A DNA stretch of 64,000 bases from DASXHD01 sp036488725 (GCA_036488725.1 DASXHD010000019.1:55066-119065), one strand, 5' to 3'; positions 1 to 7,997 are shown, counted from the stretch's first letter. The notes: generated by a model not told the origin, from the letters alone. A program made the numbers and translations.

Positions 1-118
1 AGATGCCCGGCCCGGTGGGTCCGCGCGAGGTGAACTCGAGGGGGAACTGTCTCGCGTGCGAGACGTCGTGGAAGATCAGCCGCTCGCCCGCACGCGACAT
101 CGGTCCACGCGGCACCAT
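1..118 (-). CDS. 5' end of an unidentified gene (partial at window edge)
   Basis: An open frame runs leftward off the window from an ATG at 118, with a second in-frame ATG at 100. Only about 39 N-terminal residues are visible; they are polar, contain the stretch RLIFHDVSHARQ, and show no signal peptide. It is divergent from the helicase gene at 176, with 57 bases between the starts that could hold both promoters. I do not recognise the family, and the short length means the frame itself is only moderately supported. Confidence 0.3.
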   Translation of the reverse strand, partial: MVPRGPMSRAGERLIFHDVSHARQFPLEFTSRGPTGPGI

Positions 119-175
119 CGCTTTCGCCTAACGCGAGCGCGTCGGCGCCGCAAGCGGGCGTGGTAGCTTGCCCAC

Positions 176-2362
176 GTGAGCGGCGGCGCGCCCGGGAACC
201 TCGAGGTCACGTTCGACGCCGAGGTGCTGCGCGTCACGTTCGAGCGCGAGGACTCCACTTTTCGCGTCGTGAAAGTCTCGATCGCCGGGCGCAAAGATCC
301 CGTGACGCTCATCGGACATTTTCCGCGCGTCGCGGCCGGTGCCCACGTGCGGGTGCGCGGCGTCCCCGAGATGGACAAAAAACACGGCGAGCAAGTGCGC
401 GCCCTCGCGGTGACCGAGCTCGCGCCGCGCACGCTCCAAGGTCTCGCGCGTTATCTCGGCAGCGGCATCGTGAAAGGCGTCGGACAGAAGACCGCGCACC
501 GGCTCGTCGAAAAATTCGGCATGGAGACGCTCGCGATCCTCGACGAGCACCCCGAGCGCCTCCGCGAGGTGCCGACGATTTCGCCGATCAAAGCCGAGCG
601 CATCGCCAAAGCGTGGAAGGAGCAGCGCGAAGAACGCGACGCGATGATCATGCTCCAGGGCTACGGCGTCAGCGCGGCGCTCGCGCAGCGCATCTTCAAA
701 CGTTACGGCTCCATTTCATCGAGCGTCGTCGCCGAGCAGCCGTATCGGCTCGCGATGGAAGTTCGCGGCATCGGATTTTCGACCGCCGACAAAATCGCTC
801 GACAAGTCGGCGTCGCGAAGGACGCGCCGGAGCGAATCCAGGCGGGCCTCGTTCAAGCGCTGACCGATGCGAGCGAAGGCGGCGGCCACACGTGCGTCGT
901 TCGCGAAGAATGGATGCGCGCCGCGTCGACCCTCCTCGGCGGCTGCGAAGATGCGGACCTCGAGCGAGCGCTCCGCGCGCTCCTCCTCGCCGGTCACGTC
1001 ATCGAAGAGCATACGCTCGAAGGCTCCGTGTATTTTACACGCGAAATGCACGCCGCCGAGGTGCGCCTCGCCGAGCGCATTCGCGAGCTCGCGGCGAGCC
1101 GCATTCGTCCGCTCGGCGACGTCGAGACGCTCCTCGACCGTTACGAAAATGCTCACGACGTTCGGCTCGCCGGCGCGCAGCGCGACGCCGTGCTCGCCGC
1201 GGCCAACGCGCCAGTCCTCGTCATCACCGGCGGCCCGGGCGTCGGCAAGACGACCGTCGTGCGCGCGCTCCTCGCGCTCTTCGAAGAGGCGCGCATTCCC
1301 GTTCGGCTCGCCGCGCCCACCGGCCGCGCCGCCAAGCGCATGCAAGAAGCCGCGGGGCGAGAAGCGCAAACGCTCCATCGTTTGCTCGAGTTCGATCCGA
1401 AGCGCGCGCTCTTCCAGCGCTCGGCGTCACGGCCGCTCGACGCCGGCGCGGTCGTCGTCGACGAAGCCTCGATGATCGACGTCGCGCTCGCCGACTCGCT
1501 GCTTCAGGCCGTCGCGCCCGGAACGCGGCTCGTCCTCGTCGGCGACGTCGATCAACTGCCGAGCGTCGGCCCCGGCGCAGTCCTGCGCGACGTCATCGCG
1601 TCCGAAGTCGCGCCGTGCGTGCGCCTCACGCACGTTTTCCGGCAAGCGGCGGCGAGCCTCATCGTCGAAAATGCGCACCTCATCAATTCAGGTCGCGCGC
1701 CGCGCACCACGCGCGATCCGAACGCCGATTTTTTCGTCATCGACCGGCGCGATCCCGCCGCCGCGCAAGCGACCGTGCTCGAGCTCGTGCGCGAGCGGAT
1801 CCCGCGGCGCTTCGGCCTCGACCCGCTGCGCGACGTCCAAGTGCTGACGCCCATGCACCGCGGCGACGCCGGCGCGCAGGCGCTGAACGAGTCGCTTCAA
1901 GCCGCGCTCAATCCTCACGGGCCATCGATGGCCCGCGGAAATCGAATTTTTCGAGTCGGCGACAAAGTGATGCAGCTCCGCAACGACTACGACAAAGACG
2001 TCTGGAACGGCGACGTCGGCTTCGTCGCGGGAGTCGACGACGAGGGCGAGCTCACCGTGCGCTTCGACGACGGAAAAGAGCGCGCCTATTCGGGCGGCGA
2101 GCTCGACGATCTCACGCTGGCCTATGCGTGCACGATCCACAAGTCGCAGGGCAGCGAATATCCCGCGGTCGTGGTCGTCATGCTCTCGAGCCACTTCGTC
2201 ATGCTCTCGCGCAACCTCCTTTACACGGCGGTCACGCGCGGCAAGCGGCTCGTCGTGCTCGTGTCGGACGCGCGCGCGATATCGCTCGCGCTGGAGCGCG
2301 CCCGCCGGGCCGACCGCCGCTCCCGACTCGCCGAACGTCTCCGCGAAGATTCGCGGGAATGA
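176..2362 (+). CDS. recD2: RecD2-type SF1B DNA helicase
   Basis: The 728-residue protein has the layout of RecD2 (RecD/TraA-family 5'-3' DNA helicases not bound in RecBCD). An N-terminal OB-like region is followed by helix-hairpin-helix segments near residues 100-200 (for example GSGIVKGVGQKTAHRL). Walker A GGPGVGKTT lies near 352-360, a Walker B-type VVVDEASMID near 425, and the C-terminal motif TIHKSQGSEYPAVVV near 655-670. Family knowledge says these enzymes unwind DNA ends during repair in bacteria lacking RecBCD. The GTG start at 176 places the conserved N-terminus directly after a short divergent intergenic space. The next gene follows after 48 bases and has no obvious functional link. 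Confidence 0.93.
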   Translation: MSGGAPGNLEVTFDAEVLRVTFEREDSTFRVVKVSIAGRKDPVTLIGHFPRVAAGAHVRVRGVPEMDKKHGEQVRALAVTELAPRTLQGLARYLGSGIVKGVGQKTAHRLVEKFGMETLAILDEHPERLREVPTISPIKAERIAKAWKEQREERDAMIMLQGYGVSAALAQRIFKRYGSISSSVVAEQPYRLAMEVRGIGFSTADKIARQVGVAKDAPERIQAGLVQALTDASEGGGHTCVVREEWMRAASTLLGGCEDADLERALRALLLAGHVIEEHTLEGSVYFTREMHAAEVRLAERIRELAASRIRPLGDVETLLDRYENAHDVRLAGAQRDAVLAAANAPVLVITGGPGVGKTTVVRALLALFEEARIPVRLAAPTGRAAKRMQEAAGREAQTLHRLLEFDPKRALFQRSASRPLDAGAVVVDEASMIDVALADSLLQAVAPGTRLVLVGDVDQLPSVGPGAVLRDVIASEVAPCVRLTHVFRQAAASLIVENAHLINSGRAPRTTRDPNADFFVIDRRDPAAAQATVLELVRERIPRRFGLDPLRDVQVLTPMHRGDAGAQALNESLQAALNPHGPSMARGNRIFRVGDKVMQLRNDYDKDVWNGDVGFVAGVDDEGELTVRFDDGKERAYSGGELDDLTLAYACTIHKSQGSEYPAVVVVMLSSHFVMLSRNLLYTAVTRGKRLVVLVSDARAISLALERARRADRRSRLAERLREDSRE

Positions 2363-2410
2363 TGTTTGCCCCGTTGACGTAAAGGAGAAGCGCCCTCAGG
2401 CTACAAAAGG

Positions 2411-2962
2411 ATGCTCAAGCGTCTCATATTCGGGCTGCTGTTCGGGCTCTTCGTCGGCGGCGTGCTCGCCGCCGCGGTGATCAAGGGCCTCGGCATGCCG
2501 GCCTTCGTCGGAACGGGCGGCGCGGTGCTCGCGTACGTCTTTGCCGCAGTCACCGGCGTTCTCGTCGGGCTCGTGGCGGGAAAGCCGATCTGGGCGTCCG
2601 GGGGACAGATCGAGGCCGGCCTCAAAGCGGTCGTCGGCGCCGGCATCGCAGCCGCGGGCATGTGGGCCATGCGCCGCTGGCTCAATCTCGACGTCGACCT
2701 GCACACCCTCGCGGGCCTCTCGCCGGCCAAGCTGACCGAAGCGGGCGAGCTGCCGATCGTGACGCTGCCTTTGATCGCCGGCGTCCTCGGCGCCTTCTAC
2801 GAAGCCGACAACACGCCCGAAACGGCCGACGCAAAAGCGCCGAAGTCCGGCGCGAAAGCCGCCGCGAACGCCAAATCGAAAATGCGCGTCGCCGAGCCCG
2901 ACGCAGTCGAAGAAGAAGAAGAGCTCGAAGCCCCGAAAAAGAGCGCGAAAAAGTCCCGCTGA
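2411..2962 (+). CDS. small membrane protein with charged C-terminal tail, function unknown
   Basis: This 183-residue protein has three or four hydrophobic segments within residues 5-145, starting right at the N-terminus (LKRLIFGLLFGLFVGGVLAA). A low-complexity tail follows with Ala/Lys, then a run of five Glu, then Lys/Ser, so the tail is probably cytoplasmic. No catalytic motif is visible. The start ATG is chosen because the hydrophobic segment begins at once; an AAAGG lies immediately upstream. It is co-directional with the deacetylase gene that follows 34 bases later, so the two could share a transcript. I do not recognise the family. Confidence 0.75.
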   Translation: MLKRLIFGLLFGLFVGGVLAAAVIKGLGMPAFVGTGGAVLAYVFAAVTGVLVGLVAGKPIWASGGQIEAGLKAVVGAGIAAAGMWAMRRWLNLDVDLHTLAGLSPAKLTEAGELPIVTLPLIAGVLGAFYEADNTPETADAKAPKSGAKAAANAKSKMRVAEPDAVEEEEELEAPKKSAKKSR

Positions 2963-2988
2963 TAGCTGACAGCTCACAGCTGATAGCT
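2958..2988. repeat. two direct GCTGATAGCT repeats at a gene end
   Basis: The decamer GCTGATAGCT occurs at 2958-2967 and 2979-2988, 21 bases apart, with GACAGCTCACA between. The first copy contains the TGA stop of the upstream membrane protein. The stretch is AT-richer than its surroundings and lies just before the GTG start of the deacetylase gene. It could be a local tandem duplication or a binding site; nothing else in the window repeats it. Confidence 0.55.
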
Positions 2989-2996
2989 TTCTCCCC

Positions 2997-3773
2997 GTGC
3001 CCCCGCTGCGCCTCGTCTTCTACGCGATGACGTTCGTCGCGCTCGCGGTCTCGGCGCGCGCGGTGATGGGTCAGCCGCCGACGGTCGCGTTCATCGCGAC
3101 GTTTCTCGTCGCGTACATGGCGGTGATTCTCGCGGGCGTGCTCGTGCTTCGGCTGCGCGTCTTCGTCGACGCGATGATTCGCGGGCCGCGCGGCGCCAAA
3201 GGCGTGGTGCTCACGTTCGACGATGGGCCCGATCCGACGACCACGACGCAGACGCTCGACGCGCTCGACGCCGCCGGCGCGAAGGCGACCTTCTTCGTCA
3301 TCGGAAAAAAAGCGGAGGCCCACCCGGCGATCGTGCGCGACATCCTCGCGCGCGGGCACGCCGTCGGGCTTCACTCGTATGCGCACGATCGTCTCTTCGC
3401 GATGCGAGGCGCGCGCACGTGGCGCAGAGACTTGAAGCGCGGCGCGCGTGTGCTCGAAGAAATCACCGGCGCACGACCGAAGCTCTTCAGGCCGCCGATC
3501 GGCCACACGGTGCCGCACACCCCGCGCGTCGTGCGCGAGCTCGGCCTCCGCGTCATCGGCTGGGACGTGAGCGCGCGCGACGGCATCCGCGCTCGAGCCG
3601 ACGACGTCACGCGCCGCATCGTCGGCGGCGCGCGCAACGGCTCGATCGTCCTCCTTCACGACGCATCCGAGCGCGGCACCCACGCGCCCGCGGGCGTCGC
3701 CGCGCTCCCGGCGATCCTCGCGGGGCTCGCCAAAAAAGGTCTCGCAGTCGTCCCGCTGTCCGAGTGGATCTGA
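2997..3773 (+). CDS. membrane-anchored polysaccharide deacetylase (NodB/CE4 fold)
   Basis: The 258-residue protein has two N-terminal hydrophobic segments (about 3-22 and 28-52) and then a carbohydrate esterase 4 domain. The metal and catalytic motifs are visible in order: TFDDGPD (about 80-86) with the paired Asp, HSYAH (about 125) supplying metal-binding His residues, FRPPIGH (about 165), a GWDVSARD segment and the terminal VLLHD. Known members remove N-acetyl groups from peptidoglycan, chitin or exopolysaccharide in a divalent-metal-dependent reaction. The anchor suggests action on cell-wall or capsule sugars at the outer face of the inner membrane. The start is a GTG placed just before the first hydrophobic segment. 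The substrate cannot be read from sequence. Confidence 0.88.
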   Translation: MPPLRLVFYAMTFVALAVSARAVMGQPPTVAFIATFLVAYMAVILAGVLVLRLRVFVDAMIRGPRGAKGVVLTFDDGPDPTTTTQTLDALDAAGAKATFFVIGKKAEAHPAIVRDILARGHAVGLHSYAHDRLFAMRGARTWRRDLKRGARVLEEITGARPKLFRPPIGHTVPHTPRVVRELGLRVIGWDVSARDGIRARADDVTRRIVGGARNGSIVLLHDASERGTHAPAGVAALPAILAGLAKKGLAVVPLSEWI

Positions 3774-3784
3774 GAGAGAGAAAA

Positions 3785-3926
3785 ACAGGAAGATAAGAAG
3801 GTCAGAAGGAATTTTTTGGCGTGGTGCTGGCAAGGCCTCGGCAAGACTTCCAGCCCCTCGCAACAAAACCATAGGATGGGTCGGCCCTTTGCCGACCCAT
3901 CCCTTCTGACCTTCTGACCTTCCTGT
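3785..3926. repeat. 25-bp inverted repeats flanking a hairpin between convergent genes
   Basis: Positions 3785-3809 (beginning ACAGGAAG and ending GGTCAGAAGG) match the reverse complement of 3902-3926 at 23 of 25 positions. The right arm itself contains two tandem copies of CCTTCTGACC-like units. The 92 bases between the arms hold no gene, but carry the perfect hairpin at 3874-3902. The element fills the space between the deacetylase and the sensor kinase genes, which converge here. It may be a bidirectional terminator or a small non-autonomous palindromic element. Confidence 0.7.
3874..3902. terminator. perfect 12-bp hairpin, probable transcription terminator between convergent genes
   Basis: GGATGGGTCGGC at 3874-3885 pairs perfectly with GCCGACCCATCC at 3891-3902 around a five-base loop. 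It sits between two convergent genes, where a terminator serving both strands is expected. No clear T-tract follows on either side, so rho-independent activity is inference from stem strength and position. Confidence 0.65.
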
Positions 3927-3944
3927 TGAATTTCTCGGGGGGAT

Positions 3945-5282
3945 TCAAGCCGCGGGCAGCGTGATCACGAAGCGCGCGCCTTTCTTGTATTCCGCATCGA
4001 TTTCGATCGTGCCCCCCGCGGCCTCCACGATCCCACGGCAGACAGCGAGCCCCAGGCCGGTCCCGCGACCGACCTCTTTGGTCGTCACGAACGGCAGAAA
4101 GAGCTTCTCGCGCAAGTCCGCCGCGATGCCGGGCCCCGTGTCCTCGACTTCGATCTGCGCGCGGCCGGCGACTTCGCGCGCGCGCAGCGTGAGCTTTCGC
4201 GCGGTCTTCGACTCGCTCATGGCGTCGGCCGCGTTGAGCGCCAGGTTGAGGAGCACTTGCGTCAAGCGCTCCGGCGCGATGCGCGCGACGACGTCGCCGC
4301 CGAGCGTGACGACGCTCACGTCGCGGAAAGATTTTTGCGGCGTCATGAGCGCGACGACGTCGTTCATCACGTCGGCGACGCGTGCGTGCGCGTTGGTCGG
4401 CGCGCTCTGCGCGGGCGACTCCGGCCGCGCGAAATCGAGCAGATCGCGCAAGATGCCGTTCACGCGCTCCGTCTCTTTGCGCATGCGCGCGAGGTACTCG
4501 GCCTGCTCCGCGGGCGGAACGTCGCCGCCGATCATCAAATCTTGAATGCCCATGATCGCCGTGATCGGGTTGCCGATCTCGTGCGCCATGCCGGCCGCGA
4601 GACGGCCGACGCTCGCCATGCGCTCGCTGCGGACGATCTGCGCCTGGGCTTCGGTGAGCTCGTCGATTTTGTTTTGCAGGTTTGCGGTCATCGCGCCGAC
4701 GCTCTGCGAAAGCTCCACGAGCTCGCGCGCGCCGGCTCGCGGGGCCTCCAGCTTGCGGGCGCCGCTGGCGACGCGGTCGGTCGCGCGAGCGAGACCTTCG
4801 ACCGGTTTGACGATGAGCCGCGTGAGCGCGACGTAAACGAGAAACGCGAGCGCGAGCGCGAACGCGGTCATGTAGACGGCGAAGAGTCGCGTGAGCGGCG
4901 CGGCGCGATCGCTCGCTTCGCTCACGCGCACGACGGCGCATCCCTCGGAGTACGCGACGGTGACGCACTCGCGAACGAGACCCGGCCGCTCTTCACGCTC
5001 GGCGCCGACGCACGTTCGGTGCGCCATCTCGGTGCTGTCGACGCACACCGATTGAACGCGATCGCCGTCGACGAGCGGTCCGATTTCGTGCGCGTGATCG
5101 ATGCCGCGCGCAGCGACCGTGCGCGCGACCCCGCGCGCGACCTCGCGCGCCGCGTCCTCCTCCGACGCGTGCAGCGCGACGCGCGTGAGGCTCGCGACCG
5201 CGAAATAAAGCGGCACGAACGCGAGCGTCATGAGCCCGCAGACGGCGAGCACGATCTGGAGCCGCAGACCCGCGCCGCGCAT
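3945..5282 (-). CDS. membrane sensor histidine kinase (HAMP, HisKA, HATPase)
   Basis: The 445-residue protein has a transmembrane helix at about 8-30, a periplasmic sensor region of about 100 residues containing several Cys, and a second helix at about 133-153. A HAMP linker and coiled coil follow to about 215. The H-box MAHEIGNPI (phospho-acceptor His 234) is of the NtrB/ZraS-like type. The ATPase domain shows the N-box LNLALNAADAM, G1 DTGPGIA, the F-box FLPFVTTK and G2 GRGTGLGLAV. It would autophosphorylate and pass phosphate to a response regulator, but none is encoded beside it, so it is an orphan here. The haem lipoprotein gene lies 13 bases upstream in the same direction, so co-transcription is likely. 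Confidence 0.93.
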   Translation of the reverse strand: MRGAGLRLQIVLAVCGLMTLAFVPLYFAVASLTRVALHASEEDAAREVARGVARTVAARGIDHAHEIGPLVDGDRVQSVCVDSTEMAHRTCVGAEREERPGLVRECVTVAYSEGCAVVRVSEASDRAAPLTRLFAVYMTAFALALAFLVYVALTRLIVKPVEGLARATDRVASGARKLEAPRAGARELVELSQSVGAMTANLQNKIDELTEAQAQIVRSERMASVGRLAAGMAHEIGNPITAIMGIQDLMIGGDVPPAEQAEYLARMRKETERVNGILRDLLDFARPESPAQSAPTNAHARVADVMNDVVALMTPQKSFRDVSVVTLGGDVVARIAPERLTQVLLNLALNAADAMSESKTARKLTLRAREVAGRAQIEVEDTGPGIAADLREKLFLPFVTTKEVGRGTGLGLAVCRGIVEAAGGTIEIDAEYKKGARFVITLPAA

Positions 5283-5295
5283 CGAATCGCCGATC

Positions 5296-5556
5296 CTACG
5301 GCGTCTCGGACAGGTAGTCGACGAGGAGCCCCCACTGGGTCTCGGTCATCTTCACGCGCGTACGGTGGCGGACGAGCGCTTTTTCGAATTGCGCGCGCGT
5401 CCGCTCGCCAGGCTCGACGCGCGTATGACACGCGCCGCAGCTACTGTGATGAATCTCGGCGACCTCCATGTACTTCGGCGCGACGTGCGCGCGCCAATCG
5501 GCGCCGGCGCACGCGGCGACCCCGCACACGAGGAGCAGCGCCACCATCTTTCGCAT
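5296..5556 (-). CDS. small haem-binding lipoprotein (single CXXCH)
   Basis: The 86-residue protein begins with a short signal peptide ending in the lipobox VAAC. One haem-attachment motif CGACH (Cys40, Cys43, His44) is present, preceded by IHHSS. The C-terminus is charged and would form a small helical domain. It resembles mono-haem c-type cytochrome domains, with a Met at residue 70 (RVKM) as a possible axial ligand; that assignment is inference. It lies between the HAD phosphatase gene and the sensor kinase gene, all leftward and tightly spaced, so it may be made with the kinase. The start ATG at 5556 gives a full signal peptide; a Met three codons on is an alternative. Confidence 0.75.
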   Translation of the reverse strand: MRKMVALLLVCGVAACAGADWRAHVAPKYMEVAEIHHSSCGACHTRVEPGERTRAQFEKALVRHRTRVKMTETQWGLLVDYLSETP

Positions 5557-5564
5557 CGCGTTTC

Positions 5565-6410
5565 TTATCTCTTCGCGCGGACGCCGAACGCAAGCTCGAT
5601 CGCGCGCGCGACGCCGCCGCCCGAGACCGCGGTGTGCTCGAGCTCGTCGGTCGCTTCGGCTTTCACCGCGGCCGGCGCGTGGCCCATCGCGAATGACCGG
5701 CCCGCGACCTTGAGCATCGGGATGTCGTTCACCCAATCGCCGATCGCGACGACCTCTTTCATGTCGACGCCGTAGTGCTTCGCGACGTACGCGAGCGCGG
5801 TGCCTTTGTCGCCGCCGGCGGCGCGCACGATCATCCCCCAGCGATCGGTGACGTTCTTCGCCGGGAACATCGCGACCTGCGCGTGCTCGCCGATGTGGCG
5901 TGCGATCGACTCGACCGCGGTCTGAATTTGTTCGTAGTCGCCGACCGCAACGACCGCGGTCACGCCCGCGTCGTGCTCCCAATAAGGATGCGCGACCGAT
6001 TCGTCGGTGACGAGGAGCGACGTCGACCACGTGCTCACGTAGCCGAGATACGGCGTGCCGCGCGGATCGTAGACGACCTGATCTTGCGCGAAGAGAAACG
6101 TCGCCGCGCGCGACTCTTTCATCGCGTCGCGAAGCGCGACGGCGCGCGGGCCCTTGAGCGCGTGAGCGTGGAGCGTCTTGTGCGTCTTGGCCGAGACGAT
6201 GTGACTGCCGTCGACGCACGCGACCGGCCCCTCGAGCCCGAGCTCTTCGGCGACGTGACGCGTGCCCGAGTAGAGCCGGCCGGTCACGATCGTGACGTGA
6301 CCACCCTCGGCCAGCACGGCTTTCAGCGCCTCGACGTCGGCCTCGTGCGCGACGCCGCTCGCGTCGAGCAGCGTGCCGTCGAGATCGACCGCGACGAGCT
6401 TGTGCTTCAC
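5565..6410 (-). CDS. HAD-superfamily sugar/nucleotide phosphatase, Cof type (subclass IIB)
   Basis: The 281-residue protein has HAD motif I AVDLDGTLLD near residues 7-16, with the nucleophilic Asp and the DxDGT pattern. A Thr-containing motif II (TIVTGR) follows near 43, then a large cap region, a Lys before the C-terminal core, and motif IV GDWVNDIPML with the metal-binding Asp residues. This is the Cof/YidA layout; such enzymes dephosphorylate small sugar or nucleotide phosphates in the cytoplasm. The GTG start overlaps the stop of rpmA by four bases (GTGA), which suggests translational coupling to ribosomal protein synthesis. The substrate is not predictable. This gene occupies the slot after rpmA where many bacteria carry obgE. 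Confidence 0.88.
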   Translation of the reverse strand: MKHKLVAVDLDGTLLDASGVAHEADVEALKAVLAEGGHVTIVTGRLYSGTRHVAEELGLEGPVACVDGSHIVSAKTHKTLHAHALKGPRAVALRDAMKESRAATFLFAQDQVVYDPRGTPYLGYVSTWSTSLLVTDESVAHPYWEHDAGVTAVVAVGDYEQIQTAVESIARHIGEHAQVAMFPAKNVTDRWGMIVRAAGGDKGTALAYVAKHYGVDMKEVVAIGDWVNDIPMLKVAGRSFAMGHAPAAVKAEATDELEHTAVSGGGVARAIELAFGVRAKR

Positions 6411-6664
6411 GTCGCGGGGTAAACCGAGACCTTGCGCTGATCTTTCGAGCGGTACTCGTACTTCACGACGCCGTCGACGAGCGCGAAGAGCGTGTAGTCC
6501 TTCGCGAGCCCGACGTTCTTGCCGGCCGCGATGGTCGTGCCGACTTGCCGAACGAGGATGCTGCCGGCCGAGACTTTCTCGCCGCCGTAAACTTTGATGC
6601 CGCGGCGCTGCGAGTTCGAATCGCGGCCGTTGCGCGTGCTGCCTGCGCCTTTTTTGTGAGCCAT
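6407..6664 (-). CDS. rpmA: 50S ribosomal protein L27
   Basis: The 85-residue protein begins MAHKKGAGSTRNGRDS and carries the SQRRGIKVYGGEKV core, the hallmark of L27, at normal length. L27 sits at the peptidyl-transferase side of the large subunit, and its flexible N-terminus reaches toward the tRNA acceptor ends. No N-terminal extension needing cleavage is present. It follows rplU after three bases and overlaps the HAD phosphatase gene by four, so the three form one leftward operon. Confidence 0.98.
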   Translation of the reverse strand: MAHKKGAGSTRNGRDSNSQRRGIKVYGGEKVSAGSILVRQVGTTIAAGKNVGLAKDYTLFALVDGVVKYEYRSKDQRKVSVYPAT

Positions 6665-6667
6665 GAC

Positions 6668-6976
6668 TTAACCCTTGATGTCCGTGATCTGAACGGCCGT
6701 GAACGGTTGACGGTGACCGGTCTTGCGACGGTAGTTCTTGCGGCGGCGAAACTTGAAGATGATGACCTTCTCGCCGCGGCCGTGCTCGACGATCGTGCCG
6801 GCGACTTTGGCGCCCGAGACGATCGGCTTGCCGAGCTTGAGCGACTCGCCGCCGAGGAGCAAAACCTCTTCGAACGCGACCGCGTCGCCGACGTTGCCGG
6901 GCAGCTTCTCGACGAAGATCTTGTCGCCCTGCTTGACCCGATACTGTTTCCCGCCCGTTTTGATGACCGCGTACAT
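6668..6976 (-). CDS. rplU: 50S ribosomal protein L21
   Basis: The 102-residue protein starts MYAVIKTGGKQYRV and ends with the RRRKNYRRKTGHRQ basic region typical of L21, which binds 23S rRNA. The ATG at 6976 is chosen over an upstream in-frame Met because it matches the conserved N-terminus and has AGAGGG just upstream. It is the first gene of the rplU-rpmA operon. The 114 bases up to the divergent lipoprotein gene at 7091 should hold its promoter. Confidence 0.97.
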   Translation of the reverse strand: MYAVIKTGGKQYRVKQGDKIFVEKLPGNVGDAVAFEEVLLLGGESLKLGKPIVSGAKVAGTIVEHGRGEKVIIFKFRRRKNYRRKTGHRQPFTAVQITDIKG

Positions 6977-7090
6977 GATTCCCTCTTCTTCGATGCTGCG
7001 CACGGCCAAGGGCCGGACAGCGGGGGACGCGGAGTATACGAATCGAAAGACGGAGATCAAGCCCGGCGCGCAGTTTGCTAAGATGACTGC

Positions 7091-7720
7091 ATGAGCCGGC
7101 TTGGCTTGGCGCTGGGGCTGTCATTTCTGGTGGTTGCGTGCGACGCGACCGACCCGGGGGTGGAAGGTTTGACCAGGGGGGAGTTCACCGAGGCCGGCTC
7201 GCCAATCGGCGACGGCGCGCCTCCCTCCGGCGACGCAGCCAAGGACGGCGCATCGTCCGAGGCGGGCGACGGAGCTGCGGTGACGACCGCTTTCACCGGC
7301 GAGGGCGCGTTCGCGAGCAACCCGCCGACTCTCGACTCGGTCACGCAACACAACAACGACATGGTCGGCATCACGCCGGACAAAACCCAAGACTGCCTGA
7401 GCTGTCACAAGATGGGCGGCGCCGGGCCCGAGTTTCTCTTCGCCGGCAGCGTGTCGTCGGATACCGCCGGCAACAACCCCGCCGCCGGCGTCGAGATCCG
7501 CGTGCGCGGCAGCGACGGAAAAGCGTTCAGCGCGTACTCCGACGCCGAGGGCAACTTCTGGTACGAGCCGAAAGCGGGCGAGTCGCTCGCTTTTCCGGCG
7601 CAGGCCGGCGTGCGCGACGGAACGAACACGGCGCTCCAGAAGAGCACGCTCAGCGCGTCGAGCTGCAATGCCGGCGGCTGCCACGACGGAACGACGCAGG
7701 CGTACCTTCACCTGCCGTGA
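7091..7720 (+). CDS. lipoprotein with CXXCH and CX4CH haem-like motifs
   Basis: The 209-residue protein has a signal peptide with Cys17 as the lipidation site (FLVVAC), a Gly/Asp/Ala-rich linker to about residue 65 and a compact C-terminal domain. That domain begins with CLSCH (102-106) and ends with CNAGGCH (192-198), a longer CX4CH spacing. Between them is a segment (GVEIRVRGSDGKAFSAYSD) like a carboxypeptidase-regulatory beta-sandwich. Cytochrome-type proteins with this layout occur in myxobacteria; whether haem is bound at both sites is not known. It is divergent from rplU and probably monocistronic. Confidence 0.75.
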   Translation: MSRLGLALGLSFLVVACDATDPGVEGLTRGEFTEAGSPIGDGAPPSGDAAKDGASSEAGDGAAVTTAFTGEGAFASNPPTLDSVTQHNNDMVGITPDKTQDCLSCHKMGGAGPEFLFAGSVSSDTAGNNPAAGVEIRVRGSDGKAFSAYSDAEGNFWYEPKAGESLAFPAQAGVRDGTNTALQKSTLSASSCNAGGCHDGTTQAYLHLP

Positions 7721-7750
7721 GCCTCTTCGAGGAGCAGACGATAGTCTGCA

Positions 7751-7997
7751 TTTGGGCAGCCTCGGGCTGAAGCCCGAGGCATGCGGCGAGATCAGCGCAG
7801 CTTCGTGGCGATCTGCGAGCGCCTCGAAGAAGGAGCGGCAAGCCGTCCTTCGGACGGCTCAGAATCGCGGCGTGTCCGTTTCTGAGCCCGCCGAAAGGCG
7901 GGCTTACCGCCACTTCCGCGACGACGCGGTGGGCTCGCCCTGGAGCGCCTTTGATCTCTTCGCATGCCTCGGGCTTTAGCCCGAGGTTGCCCAAATT
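7751..7997. repeat. composite palindromic repeat (REPIN-like) of nested hairpins
   Basis: This 247-base element makes up most of the 345-base gap between two genes. The outer arms (7751-7793 and 7950-7997) are imperfect reverse complements of one another. Each contains its own 20-base hairpin: CCTCGGGCTGAAGCCCGAGG at 7760-7779 and CCTCGGGCTTTAGCCCGAGG at 7967-7986. Two inner hairpins follow the same plan: AGCCGTCCTTCGGACGGCT at 7841-7859 and AGCCCGCCGAAAGGCGGGCT at 7885-7904. An outer palindrome built from smaller hairpins is the organisation of REP/REPIN sequences moved by REP-associated transposases. No transposase is present in the window. Confidence 0.75.
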
